NCBI RefSeq assembly: GCF_022965805.1
Contig: NC_133105.1
Span: forward strand, 31,438,447 to 31,502,446
Length of the DNA stretch: 64,000 nucleotides
From: Primulina eburnea
Lineage: Eukaryota > Streptophyta > Magnoliopsida > Lamiales > Gesneriaceae
Direction of reading: 5' to 3'
In this document: one piece after another, positions 45,400-57,028 of the stretch
Layout: each line of letters begins with the position of its first letter
Position numbering within the stretch: the first letter of the stretch is position 1
Made by a program: the position numbers and the translations under genes
The notes under the pieces: generated by a model
Told to the model about the DNA's origin: nothing
What the model saw: only the letters and a program-made list of their open reading frames with translations
The model's database searches: none

Positions 45400-47580
45400 T
45401 CGAACTCTAAACAATCAATTCAGATATATTAGAAGAAATGTATAACAGTGTTTAAATCAATTCGCATCTCACTGAATCCATTCTGAAATCTCGTTCTTGT
45501 ATCCACTTCTGATTTCAAATCTGGAATAAGACTTCATGAAGTATATTATCATAATACTTCTCAAATTAATTCTGACAAAGTCAATCTGGCCATGTTGGTT
45601 ATACAACATCCGTATAAACCACTCCATAGTCTAGAATAATTCAATACAGCCAACTATCATCAAATCTGTTGCTCTCGATCTAGGACATATTCAATCCTTG
45701 ACTTCAAATACCAATCATCATCATCCGATGTTGGTTATAACAGATGTTCATTCTGAACTATCTTCATTTTCTTTCGAATTTTCTTCAAAGAACTAGAAAT
45801 CTGTAGTATTCATTGTATACTGTTTTGACTGAAATTATCTCATTACCAATCTAGTAGGCTGATCGGTATTATCATACAGTGATAATAAGTCATATCTATT
45901 AGTGCTAACATCCAGCACTCTATAATTCTACCAAGATCTTCCAACATCTGGATAACATATACCCTGACTGTCTGTCAATCTGCGATAAATCTAAGGAGCA
46001 ACTCATGATATACTCTGTCACGAGTACAAAGTCAACCAGAAAATCACATTCTGATATATTTTATCTCAACATTCTGTTGATTCTGATCATTCCTCTAACA
46101 TCAATCTGTGTCATCTGGTTCTGTTTGTACGTTATCTGGTACAACTAATAGATATAGATTGATCAATCTGTCAATCATAATCATATCATATCACAATCTG
46201 GAGAAAATGGCAGTAATGTCATTACGAAAGCCATAGCAATGCACTCCCATTCCTATTCAGAAATATACAATTCTGTAATAAATCTTCTGATTTCTATCTT
46301 TCTGCTTATTTTGTTAGCAATTCAGACCTACCAGTATGATTTCTCCGATAACTGATCTAATCTGTCTATAACAAAACTATCTGTTACCCGAATGAAAACT
46401 GCATCCATCACTGTGCATGTCTGACACTATCTGTGATATCTGATTCAAACTATTCGGTACAAACAAATCAGTTAATAATATAAATTAACGAAGAAATACC
46501 TACCTGGTATTCGGCTCTGATTCTTAATGTCAATTATGTTATACAATTCTGAAACATTCTGTCATCATAAGATAATCAGCCCTAATACAACACACAGAAT
46601 CACATATCTGTTACCCTGATCGATACACTATTCTGATTATCGAAATCAAATTCTGAACATTCTGAACACATTTCTGAATAGCTGTACCTTTCGAAAATAA
46701 CTCTGATACAATTGAACTGTATATATTCTCAACGGTTCACAACAATCTGTATCATATACGGATTCACAACAACAGTAATATCAAATCAGATACAAAATAT
46801 CAGTAACCTATACAGATCTAGTGAGTTCAGTGAACTCATAAAACAAGGGTTTTTGATAAATATCTTCATGTCATTCTGATCAACTGGTATATCTTATCTG
46901 CAATTCAAATATGCTTTCCAAAACAATATAAGATATCTCAAATACTGATTTAGAGTAATCACAATACACAAGCAGATACAAAACAACAGTCGAAGAAAAA
47001 ATCTGCCAAATCAGACAAAATACATTTCTGACAATTCTGACATCTGAACTTTCTGGTCATTCTGATATCGGTATCATATCAGATATCGCATATTCTGAAT
47101 ACAATCTGTTTTAAGCGGGATTCTTATCTGAATAATTTCTGTATACAATCATCACCGTTCTTTGAATATTCAACAAAATCTTTAAATATCCAATATCATT
47201 CTGTACTGAATCTAACAGACAACCAATACTGGATTGTAACTCAATTCTGAAATCTATCTACAAGTCTGAAATCTTATCTAGGCAGATATCGGCTAACACG
47301 TATATCACTGGCGAATCTGCCAATGCTAGGCTCGATTTCAGTGGATCTACTGAATAAATAAGGATGCAATCTGCTCCTTTCTGTACTAATCGAGTCATAT
47401 ACAATACAGATATCAAAGGAATTCTAAATCTAGAATCCTTACTGTGGAATCTCTACTCATCAGCCATATTTGGTCTAAATCTTATACTTTCCTGACTGGA
47501 ATCTATAATAGTTCTGTACTTGTTTAGCATATTAACATCAATAATGCACTCAAATCAGGAATCACAAGTACATCATAATA
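45400..47580 (-). pseudogene. Element F fossil pol, nearly unrecognisable
   Basis: No open frame of note. By eye, 46200-46400 on the minus strand still aligns base by base with the integrase of B, from the end of the zinc finger to the core start (the block that encodes PIPEWKWEH in relatives), at well below coding quality. The rest is ATCTG/TCTGA-rich and looks random. The decay is far greater than the 2% between the LTRs and must predate this insertion. Confidence 0.65.
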
Positions 47581-47802
47581 TATTTCTATTTCATTCTCAT
47601 CTTACTGTAGCATGCAATATATACAGAAATCTCTGATAATAATAGTTTCCTTACAAGTAAGGGAATCAATTCTACAGTATAATCAGATCCAACATATAAA
47701 GCATATCTCCATGCAACCCAGTCACAGATACTCATAACGAAGGCATTAGTACATATCAATACATATGCAATATAATCATAAAGAATAGTACCTGTTACTA
47801 TG

Positions 47803-48758
47803 TTACCCAGTGTGACTTGGATCTGTCCCTCGATCACCATATCCAGATGGTCCAGCCCCCTGAAATCTTCGAGGACCTCTCTGGGGACAAACTCTAGGAA
47901 AGTGTCCTCGCTGTTTGCAGATATGGCAACTACCAGACACTCCCTGGCATTGCTCTGTGGGGTGTCTCCCACCGCAAGTCCTGCAATACACTCCAGTATC
48001 GCTGGGACTAGGACTGCTGGAGCTAGAGGAACCACTTTCCAATTTCTTAAATGACTTCTTTCGAGCTTTCAGCAAATCTTGCTTTCCACTCGTACTGCCT
48101 CGATCGAATCGAAGAGAGGATTGCTAGGTTTGGGATGGCTTCACACACAACCTTGTCAATTGTCTAATCAGACTCATCTCCGCTCCCTTCGCTCTACTCA
48201 AGATATCAGCAAAATGGTAAGGTCGCTGCAAATTCATAAATGCAACTACCTCCGAATTCAACCCTCTGATGAACTTATTTACTACAGCTTCATCATTTCC
48301 AGCTATCTGAGGAGCAAAATACAGTAGAGTAGAGAATTTAGCGGTATAATCATCAATATTCAACTGACCTTGGCTCAAATTCTCAAACTCTGCTTTCTTG
48401 TCCTCTCGGTACGAGACTGAGAAAAATCGTCGATAAAATTCAGTCTTGAAGACTTCCCAAGTGATCACAGTACCACGTTGTGCTAATACTCCTTTCATTG
48501 TAATCCACCAACTTCTGGCAGCCTCTTGTAACTGGTGGAATACCAACTTAACTTTCTGGTCATCTGTACAGCCAAGTAAATCGAACAGTATTTCTATGTC
48601 ATCTAACCAATTCTGACAAGCTTCAGATGTCTCGATACCACTCAAAATCGGCGGCTGAAATAACTGTAATTCTGCTAGTTTACTTCCATCCGAGTTTCTG
48701 ATGCATCTATCTGTTCAGAAGAAGTACTACCCCTTTCTGGAATTCTCCGAGGCGGTAT
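47803..48758 (-). pseudogene. gag: Element F gag
   Basis: The minus-strand frame resembles element E Gag: NWLDDIEILFDLLG, ARSWWITMKG, FYRRFFSVSYRED, LSQGQLNIDDYTAKF, then a Ser-rich linker and two zinc knuckles (CRTCGGRHPTEQC, CHICKQRGHFPRVC). The start codon has become ATA (near 48758) and a frameshift lies between it and about 48690. A single TAG at 48124-48126 splits the long frame. The frame is lost after about 47803. Much better preserved than pol in the same element. Confidence 0.85.
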
Positions 48759-49146
48759 ATCTGATTACCAAGACATTAGTAACCCAAATACAACAAATCT
48801 GTTCCATTCTTTCTCTGATCATCTTACTGCTGATCGAGAATCAAATCTGATTCATACTCAATAATACATATTACCGATTCAAATCAGATAATTAGATAAC
48901 ATGTATTTCAAAACAATAAAGCATAATCTCATGCTAGCATACACCATGTCAATCAACATTAAATAAATCTCATGCTAGCAATCACATGCAAGGAAAGACA
49001 AATCAATCTACCCCGCTCATTCTCTGTTATCTCAGTCTAAAAGATCTATCAGTTCTGACTCTCTCAATCTAAAAGATCTATAAATTCTGACTATCTCAAT
49101 CTAAAGGATCTATCGCTCAGATAATCTAAGTCTAAAGGAACTATCG

Positions 49147-49158
49147 GCTCTGATACCA
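49147..49158 (-). other. Primer binding site of element F
   Basis: TGGTATCAGAGC on the minus strand, five bases inside the 5' LTR. Confidence 0.9.
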
Positions 49159-49163
49159 CCTGT

Positions 49164-50290
49164 TGTGGGGACCCGGACGCTAATCATCTTCTTAATCATC
49201 GTTGGGATTTAATTATCAGTTCTGATAAAACAGGGTCTCAAAATTTTTCTTTTTAAAATTTAAATGCGGAAGGTAATGGCATCTAATAATATACATATCT
49301 GTATAAAACTACATTTCAGTATAAATGTACAACACTGTACAACCTAAATCTAAGGTTCAAATACTAATTTCAAGTATTAAAATCAAATCTATCCAAGTCC
49401 GGAATCACCATGCTAAACTCGTCTTTTCTCGTCGTCTTTTCGACCCCGATCGTGCCCCACCTGTTGTCATGAACACATACAAAACAAGACAACAGCCGGA
49501 TAACTCCGGTGAGAATAAATCCCAGTATAAAACACGGTAAACATGTATATACACATAATAATTCATGAAACATGCTGTCATGAATAAAAGCAATAACAAT
49601 AGTAATAGAGTTCATCATTTATGAAATCTAATCTAACCGAACATGCCACTCAAATCAGATAAGCATGCAATAGATTTCATAATCTATGAAATCAAGTCAA
49701 AATAAGCATGCAGCTTTAATCAAATAAACATGCAATTCAAATCAAATCATATAAACATGCTATCATACTGAAAGCAACAAACATGAGTTTCATAGTCTAT
49801 GAAACCACATCTCTAAATACATGCAGTTCTAGTCAAATCATGTCTAGACTCGACTCAACTATAACTCTAGGGATCCCGGTGTGAATAAGACGTTAATGGC
49901 TGTCACCTACCCTCCCAATCGGGGTGACTGTACGTCTTATTTCTAGACTTCGGTCTGAGCTGTATCAACGGCTGCAATAGGAGTCAGAGCTGCTCCTAAG
50001 CTGAGATACACCGAACATTTAGAAATTTGACAATGGCTGTCAAAGACTCTCCTATCTTAGATGCAATGAATATCAATCTGTAAACAAAGCATAATCATAT
50101 TCATATCTGAGTATGACAATAGTCTTATACGCTTGAATACAATTCTATAATCAAAGCATAAACATATTAAAGTATAATTAACAGTCTAGTATGTGATTTT
50201 GTTGGGAAACTCAAAATGAGATCTCCTTTGAGTTGTGGCTTCCCGAATATCACATGAATTATACCTTTGTCGTCCCTGTCTGACGAAGAC
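49164..50290 (-). repeat. Element F 5' LTR, part before the G insertion
   Basis: The last 1127 bp of the LTR in the minus-strand sense. It matches 43189-44315 and is cut after aagac (50286-50290), the presumed duplication of element G. Confidence 0.88.
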
Positions 50291-51090
50291 TGTAACGAAC
50301 CGTACTTTTCACCATTCAAAATTTGCGGAAAAATTAAAATTTTCTTTAATATAAAATAATCTTCAATATTTGCCATAAAATACCACAACCAAATCCCCCA
50401 TAAGAAAAGGTTGTCAAAAGAGTCGTTCATAAAATATTTGAAATTCAACATCACCAATAAAATCTGCTAACAAAATACTTGCTCAAAACATCTCCCATCA
50501 CATCATATAAATCAGAGTATTTTAAACTTTGCATAAAAACGTAAACATGGCGGTCCTCGGGTTTAGCCTCCCGCTCAGTCCAAGCCTGCCACTTGGTCGC
50601 CACCTCCTGCCTCCTCATCAACATAAGCACTTGCATCGATCAAGTCTAGTGAGTCTAAAGACTCAACAAGTATAAACTGGAATAACGAGTACTACATAAT
50701 AAAATCGCATGCAACTTAAAAATAGAACATACATAACTTGAAACTTGAACTTGCATAATAAATTTAAAACTTTCATAATAACCTTAAAACTTGAACATAC
50801 ATACTTTGAAACTTGAACTTGAATAATAGCTTGAACTTTGCATAATAACTTTAAACCTTGCATAATAACTTTGAACTTTGCATAATAACTTTGAACATAC
50901 GTACATACATACTCTGACGTGCCATCATCATAAACCTTCATAAACATACTGCATACTTGAACATACGTAACTTCATCATTTTCGTAGAGGATGTTTCAAA
51001 GCAAGTGACCCATAACATAATAAATATCTGATCAGACAAACCACAGTACTGGGCTGACAGAGACGTATCCACTGCCACATACATAAGATC

Positions 51091-51250
51091 CCTATTCATA
51101 ATTTAACAGTCCAGTTGATCCACGTTCATAATTTAACGCTTCACAACCACGATCTAACCCGTTCATAATTTAACGGGCGGATTGGTCCCCGTTCATAATT
51201 TAACGCTTTCCAATCCTTAACTTCATAACCCGTTCATAATTTAACGGGGT
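51091..51250 (-). repeat. Five hairpin units in the G LTR
   Basis: Five copies of GTTCATAATTTAAC or a close form, two of them as the perfect inverted repeat CCCGTT-8 nt-AACGGG. The other LTR has the same array at about 63652-63811. Element A has the same units at the corresponding place, so the array is ancestral to both. Confidence 0.8.
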
Positions 51251-52077
51251 GGAGAGGTCCTCGGCCACGTTCACCGACTTCCAAACCCATTCACTTTTGG
51301 TCACAAGACATTTAGCATACCTCAAAAACTTCAAATATTTTCTTTGCACGTCATACATACTTACTTTGCATTGAGGGATTCGTTGGATGTCAATCGGGTC
51401 GTTGCTGCAACATACTAATATGAATACATAAACTTAACTTGTACAACTTAAACGTAAATTTCATGCTTAATCCCAAGCTAAATAAATTCTTAGAACATTC
51501 TATAATTTCCCATGACATAACCTTGTAAAACATCAATGTTAAATCATAGCATAAAACCTCAAACCAAACCTTAAGTGATAAAATATTTATCCCAAAAACT
51601 GAAACTACACGGACCCCGTACCCAGGTCAGGCCCCGAGTCCGTGTAGGTACTGCCTCATATGTGTCATGTAAATGAAGGGGCACGGACCCCGTCCCTAGG
51701 TCCGTGTAGGGGTCCGTGTCCGTCTACTCAACAAATTATTTGATGAAAATTTTATGACATGTCTATTCTCCCAATTAACACATAATGCATCAAGATTCAA
51801 CACTATGAGACCATTCTAGGACACCATAACAATGACTAAACTTTTATAATCACCCTACAATTTATACAACCCAAAAATACTGTCATTTAAATTAAAGTTT
51901 ATTTCTTACGACTTCTTAATAATTCAAGCTCTTAACGACATGAATCGAAACCTCAAAAATACTCTAAACATCATTACTAACTTTCTTATATGCAGCAACG
52001 ATCACCCGTCGATCCCCAGCAAATCCTGCAACATAAAAACTTCAAGAACATATTAAAATTCATAACTTTCTTGAAAC

Positions 52078-52440
52078 ACGATTTGAGCAGTCATACTAAA
52101 AACTCCATAACTCACTCGTTTTTAATCCAAATAACTCGAATTTTATATCAAATCGAACGTATCGAAAAGATCTACGTTTTTGTAGTTAAAAGTTTTCTCA
52201 AAATCTTTACTGTAAAATGGAAGTATTTTCAGAACAGCGAAAACGTTTCTAAAAAAAATGCAGTTTGAGCAGTCCTACGAAAAATGCCATAACTCACTCA
52301 ATTGTCATCCAAATATTTCGACTTTTATATCAAATCGAAGGTATCAAAAAGATCTACGTTTTTGTAGTTGAAAGTTTTCTCAAAATCTTTACTGAAAAAT
52401 CGCAGTATTTTACAGAACAGCAAAAACGTGAATTTGGTGA
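52078..52440 (-). repeat. Tandem duplication of about 180 bp in the G LTR
   Basis: Two diverged copies (about 52078-52255 and 52260-52440) share TTTGAGCAGTC, CATAACTCACTC, TTTTATATCAAATCGAA and AGATCTACGTTTTTGTAGTT. Element A has this module once (about 2320-2480, inverted). Confidence 0.75.
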
Positions 52441-52738
52441 TCCAAAATTGTTTCAAACATGATCTAGACGTGATTGCTCAAACTTCTACGCATCGCACAT
52501 ATAATTTTCGCATAAATAACAACACAACACATAATATGACATGATCGATGCAGCAAGAACAGATTATACGTGCCTTTTGATATTTAAAAATACCGTAACG
52601 ACGATACCGAAGCCGAGATGATACGGGAGACGATCCGGGACGAACTTTGCTCAATTTTCTTTGAAGAAAACTCACTAAAAGTATTGCCGGAAATTTGTAG
52701 AGAAGGGCCGATTGAAGAAGGGGAGGTGGAGAGATATA

Positions 52739-52975
52739 ATGGAGCATGGGTATTAAAAGAAAGGAGTTTAAAACAACTTTCATTCTTTTAGTCAAATAAA
52801 ATGATAGAAAAAGTGTTGTGTTTGGTGTGTGTATATGTGACTTACGTGTTTTTTTATATATATATATATATATATATAATAGCATGGGTTTTAAAAGAAA
52901 GAAGTTTAAAACAACTCTCCTTCTTTTAGTCAAATAAAATGATAGAAAAAGTGTTGTGTTTGGTGTGTGTAAAGA
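52739..52975 (-). repeat. Second tandem duplication with (TA)n spacer in the G LTR
   Basis: Two copies of a block of about 100 bp (AAAAGAAAGRAGTTTAAAAC ... GTGTTGTGTTTGGTGTGTG) are separated by a (TA)n microsatellite. The region may include the promoter on the minus strand. Confidence 0.75.
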
Positions 52976-53543
52976 TGTGAGTGTGTGTGAGAGTCAAATT
53001 GTGTATGCTTTGCAAGTTTAAATAAATTATTTAATTAATAATAATTAAGGATTTTAACTTAATATAATAAAAATACTAATAATCAATTACTATACTAAAT
53101 AAAAATGATAACTCTTTACTACAAATAATACATCCCTAAATTAAAATAAAATCCACTATTAATAAACTTTTAAAAATATAAACTCCTAAAATAACTTAAT
53201 ATTTAAATTAGACTTTTAAAAATATTAAACTTTATAATTTATTTAAAATACTCTACTCTTTAACTTAAAAAAATAAAATATCTCAATTAAATTACTAAAA
53301 TCATCCCGGTCTCATTTCCTCGATCTCGTCTCGAATAATCGCCTGAACATAAAACTCAAGAAAACATTTTTAACGTGTATCAATTAAACATTACTATTAA
53401 AATAATGTAAATTCTTAAATCATGAATTAAAACACAATCTAATGAAATAAACGTGCATTAAAATCATTTAATAAAATACATAATAAATTTAATAACTTGC
53501 ACACACATGGTTAATGTGGACTTCAAATTTTCGAGACTTCACA

Positions 53544-54270
53544 ATCTATCCCCCTTAATTTGAATTTCGTCCCCGAAATTCGCTAATCCTTAATAATCCC
53601 AAAGTTTAGATTCTTAATTCTAGTATTCCAAAAATCCACGCTACCGTTGCGCTACTCTGATAAATATTTAAGTCTTATGTTGTCCTTACGTCTCTTCAAT
53701 CCTAATTAAATTTCCTTCCAAAAACCTCGTTTGCGATTCACAACTTAAAACGACTTATGGAGACTTACTTTTACTTTACTATGATCTCGACTTCTAACTT
53801 GTCTAACCGTTCCCAATATTAGAAATGGAGGCGCAAACTTATCGTATCATACCGACCTTATACTATACCCGTAATGATCAATGACCTATTACATTTGCAT
53901 TTACGCAATTCATCTTAAAAATTCTTAGCACCCAAAAATTACTGATCAACTCCTATCCTCGACAATACACTTAATAGTTAAATATTATCTTACCTCATAA
54001 TAATATTGGCCTACAACTCTTGAATCGATTCTTTCCTTACGATATAAAATTACATAACTTAGCTATTTACAAGTACATCTAAATTACAAAATTGTTGTCA
54101 ATCTTAAATTTCGAGTAAGGGATACGACAAGTATAAAAGTCTATAAGATTTTTAAACAAAATAAATTATGACATCTCATTATAATAATGAGATATGATAT
54201 ACATAATTATTTAAACATGTCCAATATTATATACACCATATTTTTACCATAAAATTATACAAATACATCC
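53544..54270 (-). other. Element G polypurine tract and decayed interior
   Basis: A minus-strand AATTAAGGGGGATAGAT abuts the LTR, then CGGGGACGAAATTC. Further in, CCAATATTAGAAATGGA (about 53812-53828) resembles the integrase C-terminal block encoding GPFEIL in relatives, the only pol trace I can see. Otherwise AT-rich sequence without frames. Confidence 0.5.
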
Positions 54271-54278
54271 ATATACCA

Positions 54279-54330
54279 ACGGTCATAAAACGGTAACAAA
54301 CGGCTATATTTTTTTTTCTCTCTATAAATA
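54279..54330 (+). promoter_or_regulatory. Candidate promoter: three AACGG cores and a TATA box
   Basis: AACGG occurs three times at 10-base spacing (54279, 54289, 54299), followed by TATAAATA (54323-54330). The first fits all but one base of the mitosis-specific activator consensus (YCYAACGGYYA) bound by MYB3R proteins in plants. The strand is opposite to element G. Function is inference. Confidence 0.5.
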
Positions 54331-54415
54331 CCATCTCACAAATTCATTCAATCACTCCAACTTTCTCTTCTTCTCTAAAACTTATTCTTCATCAAATTTT
54401 TCGAAGAAAAAGAAG

Positions 54416-54571
54416 ATGGCTCTTGCAAAGTTATTTTCAATTATTTTAGTTATTATATTTACGGTTCTTGTATTTATCAGAGAATATCCTCCTCTTGTTT
54501 TTTCTTTATTTTTACGATTACTTGTAATTATTGTTTATCCATTACTTGGTATTGTAATATTCATTAATTAA
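54416..54571 (+). CDS. Small hydrophobic protein, 51 aa, candidate minigene
   Basis: ATG at 54416, stop TAA at 54569. The sequence around the ATG (AAGATGGCT) is a good plant start context. The peptide starts MALAKLF, then two very hydrophobic segments (about residues 6-21 and 27-50) flank a short IREYPP turn, so it could be a small hairpin membrane protein. It has its own TATA box 86 bases upstream, an untranslated leader rich in CTTCTTC, and AATAAA signals at 54570 and 54627. I do not recognise a family. It may be a captured gene fragment, part of an unrecognised element, or chance in AT-rich DNA; the promoter, frame and poly(A) signal together argue mildly for a real unit. Confidence 0.42.
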   Translation: MALAKLFSIILVIIFTVLVFIREYPPLVFSLFLRLLVIIVYPLLGIVIFIN

Positions 54572-54639
54572 TAAAATGCATCGTGATTTGTAGTACCACC
54601 ATGGCAAACTTTTAGATTTCTTACTCAATAAAAATCTTA

Positions 54640-55406
54640 ATATTCATTGATTGATAGCTTATGTTGAACACCACTAATTCTCTTTTGTATTTATTTCACC
54701 CACAAAAATTTCCGTACTAACAAATATCTCATACATTTTAAATTCGACTTACACAATCCAAATAGTTTTAGATAACATAATTCCAACACACATATTTACT
54801 TATTCCCAATTTTCTTAATAACTTACAAAAAAATTTCGCAAGATCAGATGTCTACTTAAATTTTTTCATATATCTATCGAGTAACCTAACCATCGATCAT
54901 ACTCAACTTTCTAGAAAATAAAATTCCAACAAAAGTATAGTCCTAGCTGTTAAGATCATTGATAAAAACTTATAACATATAAATCTTAAGTTCCCAAAAA
55001 TTTTGCTAACTCATTGTCTACTCTTATAACTTAGTTAATTGAGCAACTTTTACCTCAAATCGTTATCATTCTAAATTCTTAAAATGCCGCAACATTAATT
55101 CACTAGCGCCTAACTTTCTAGCCAAATATCAATTCATCTTACAACTCACTTGATTACCATTTCTTATAATATTATATCCCAAATACTTCAAGGTTCTAAT
55201 AATCCCTTTGAGCTTAAATCCTCGAAAATTCCTATCATTTAAACCATTCAATTATCACTTACCGCTAAACTAGTTCTCCCAATTTCTTAAAATTGTAGCA
55301 TATAAATTCTTAATTTCCTCGAAAATTATACAATTTGTCCTAGTTTCAAAAATTCCACATTTACCCATAAGTTGTTGACGTTCCAAATTCCCTCTTATAG
55401 ATTTCT
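54640..55406. other. Element G interior, no gene seen
   Basis: AT-rich sequence, presumably decayed internal domain, with no motif I can assign. Ends in tttct (55402-55406), the duplication of element H. Confidence 0.5.
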
Positions 55407-55491
55407 TGTAGTAGCCTGAATTCCAAATTGGGTAATTAACGGATTAATGGTGATTAAGAAGGTTTAATGTGTAATTTTGACCATGGTCATG

Positions 55492-55714
55492 ATCGGACGG
55501 ACCGAAGATGGTTCGGTAGCACCGAAGAGTTCGGACGATCCGAAGTGGGTTCGGTGGATCCGATCATGAGGTGTCAAGAGTTGATCGACACGTCAGTTTG
55601 CATGCAAGTTCGGATGATCCGAAGTGTAGGTTCGGTGGATCCGATCATGAGGTGTCAAGAGCCGATGGACACGTAGGAGTTCGGACGTTCCGAAGTGTGT
55701 TCGGTGGATCCGAA
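55492..55714 (+). promoter_or_regulatory. Spaced-palindrome array in U3 of element H
   Basis: Eight units TTCGGA-3 nt-TCCGAA or close variants such as TTCGGTGGATCCGAA, in 220 bp. The last ends only eight bases before TATAAATAG (55722-55730). It is of the same type as in B, although the surrounding U3 is otherwise diverged. The copy in the 3' LTR is at 60529-60751. Confidence 0.78.
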
Positions 55715-55721
55715 CATAGCC

Positions 55722-55730
55722 TATAAATAG
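55722..55730 (+). promoter_or_regulatory. TATA box of element H
   Basis: TATAAATAG following the palindrome array; the RNA start is expected about 30 bases further on. Confidence 0.82.
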
Positions 55731-56191
55731 TGCTCGGAATTCCTCATTTTGGATTGCAAATTCTTGAAGTTGTGTCTCCTAGTTGAGAGGTTTGGAAGGT
55801 TTCTAGGGTTAGTTGTTGGTCGAGCGATAGCCAAGAGCTGCCAGGATTGGTAGCGTAGCGACGCCTGAGTTACGAGGCAATCGACATCAAAGGGCTGTCG
55901 ACGGACGAAGGTAAACCCTAAACCTTTGGTAGTACTGGTTTTGCTAGTCTAGCATGGTAGTATTGTTCATTGGGTATGCTTTTGATGCGTAGGCTTGTTC
56001 TATACCTGATTAGCGGTGTTGCGTAAGGCTAGGCTTGCTGTGATAGAGGTACGAAAGTACTATCCGAGATATCCTGGTCGAGTATACATCCTTATATGTG
56101 TTGCATGATTATGTGGTGCATTGATATATGTCATATGATGCATGCTATTATGTCACGTTTTATGATGCATGTTGCATTTCATGTTGAGCCG

Positions 56192-56241
56192 TATCTCCTT
56201 CGAGATAGCCTTTACTGTTGAGCTGTATCTCTTTCGAGATA
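56192..56241 (+). promoter_or_regulatory. Paired TATCTC/GAGATA hairpins in the H LTR
   Basis: Two perfect 6-bp stems with 4-nt loops: TATCTC-CTTC-GAGATA (56192-56207) and TATCTC-TTTC-GAGATA (56226-56241). The second extends through AGC/GCT after a small bulge. Present in all four LTRs of B and H, about 0.45 kb downstream of the TATA box. Confidence 0.72.
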
Positions 56242-56855
56242 AGCTATATCTTGTGGGGCCGCTCAGCCCTGTCTTGTCTTGTGGACGCATGGACACCGAG
56301 AGTACACAGTGGCCGACGGGTCCGGAGGGCTTCGGTGATCCGGGACATTTTAGGTCCACGTCTGTTCTTGTAGTGGATGCAGTGACCCAGAGGAGTACCG
56401 CGCGGCACTATCCACTTGGCGCCTCTAGACTGAGCATTTTGAGATCCTTTGTTACTCCTGTTTCTTGACTACCCTGGTATCATATCATAGCATGTGCATT
56501 TCATATAGGTTTGTATACTCATGCTTTTGTACTGGGCGTTCTTATCGCTCACGTCCTCGGTTTTGTTTATCTTGGACACCCCATTCCCACGGGGCAGGCC
56601 TCAGGTTGGACAGCTCAGGAGGAGGAGGAGGAGGACGTTGAGTAGCTGGTTGGTTTAGTTCTTCGGTATCTTTTTGTTTCGATATGGTTGTACCGTATAT
56701 TTCAGTTTAGTTGAGTTGTTCTGGATTTTCGATTGGGTTGTATATCTATCGTTTGGTGTCAGTTTTCCGCTGTTATCTCTGATTATTATTAATTAAGTTA
56801 ATTGCATGCTTAGTTCTTCATTAGTAGGTGATTCTGGAACGGGTCACTACATTTA

Positions 56856-56867
56856 TGGTATCAGAGC
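56856..56867 (+). other. Primer binding site of element H
   Basis: TGGTATCAGAGC, four bases after the LTR end. Confidence 0.9.
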
Positions 56868-56950
56868 ATGCTTACGATTTTGGGATATAGATTTCTGTTT
56901 TGGGATTTTCGTTGACCATTTTACCATTTTCCCCATTCTATCTTGTAGCG

Positions 56951-57028
56951 ATGGCTGACCACTTTGGTGATGAGAGTGGTCAGGGAAGTGTAGGTCGTTG
57001 GGGTGACCAGGACGATCGTAGACGTCAT
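56951..57028 (+). pseudogene. Element H gag remnant (first 26 codons)
   Basis: Begins MADHFGDESGQGSVGRWGDQ, the same start as element B gag, and continues to the Arg-rich stretch. At about 57020 it jumps into the protease C-terminal half in another frame. The missing piece corresponds to about 1088 bp of element B, not a multiple of three. The junction lies in a GACGTCAT/GGCGTCAT match present at both breakpoints. Confidence 0.9.

Larger units (their letters stand above)
43189..50290 (-). mobile_element. Element F: recent non-autonomous element with gag and fossil pol
   Basis: Minus-strand element inside the E integrase. The 3' LTR (43189-45369) is complete; the 5' LTR (from 49164) is interrupted at 50290 by element G and continues beyond the window. 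Over the shared 1.1 kb the two LTRs differ at about 21 positions (roughly 2%). The interior carries a largely readable gag but a pol reduced to faint similarity. The LTR ends and hairpin are related to those of E, its possible helper. Confidence 0.87.
50291..53543 (-). repeat. Element G 3' LTR (3.25 kb)
   Basis: On the minus strand it begins TGTGAAGTCTCG and ends GGTTCGTTACA. It contains GAGTCTAAAGACTC (50651-50664), a hairpin array (51091-51250), a GC-rich block with repeated GGACCCCG and GGTCCGTGT (51608-51725), two tandem duplications and a (TA)n tract at about 52855-52878. Small frames inside are unsupported. Confidence 0.88.
55407..56851 (+). repeat. Element H 5' LTR (1445 bp)
   Basis: Starts TGTAGTAGCC and ends GGGTCACTACA. 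The first 634 bp differ from element B, while 56041-56851 is nearly identical to it. It differs from its own 3' LTR at about 55991, 56000 and 56770. Confidence 0.95.
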
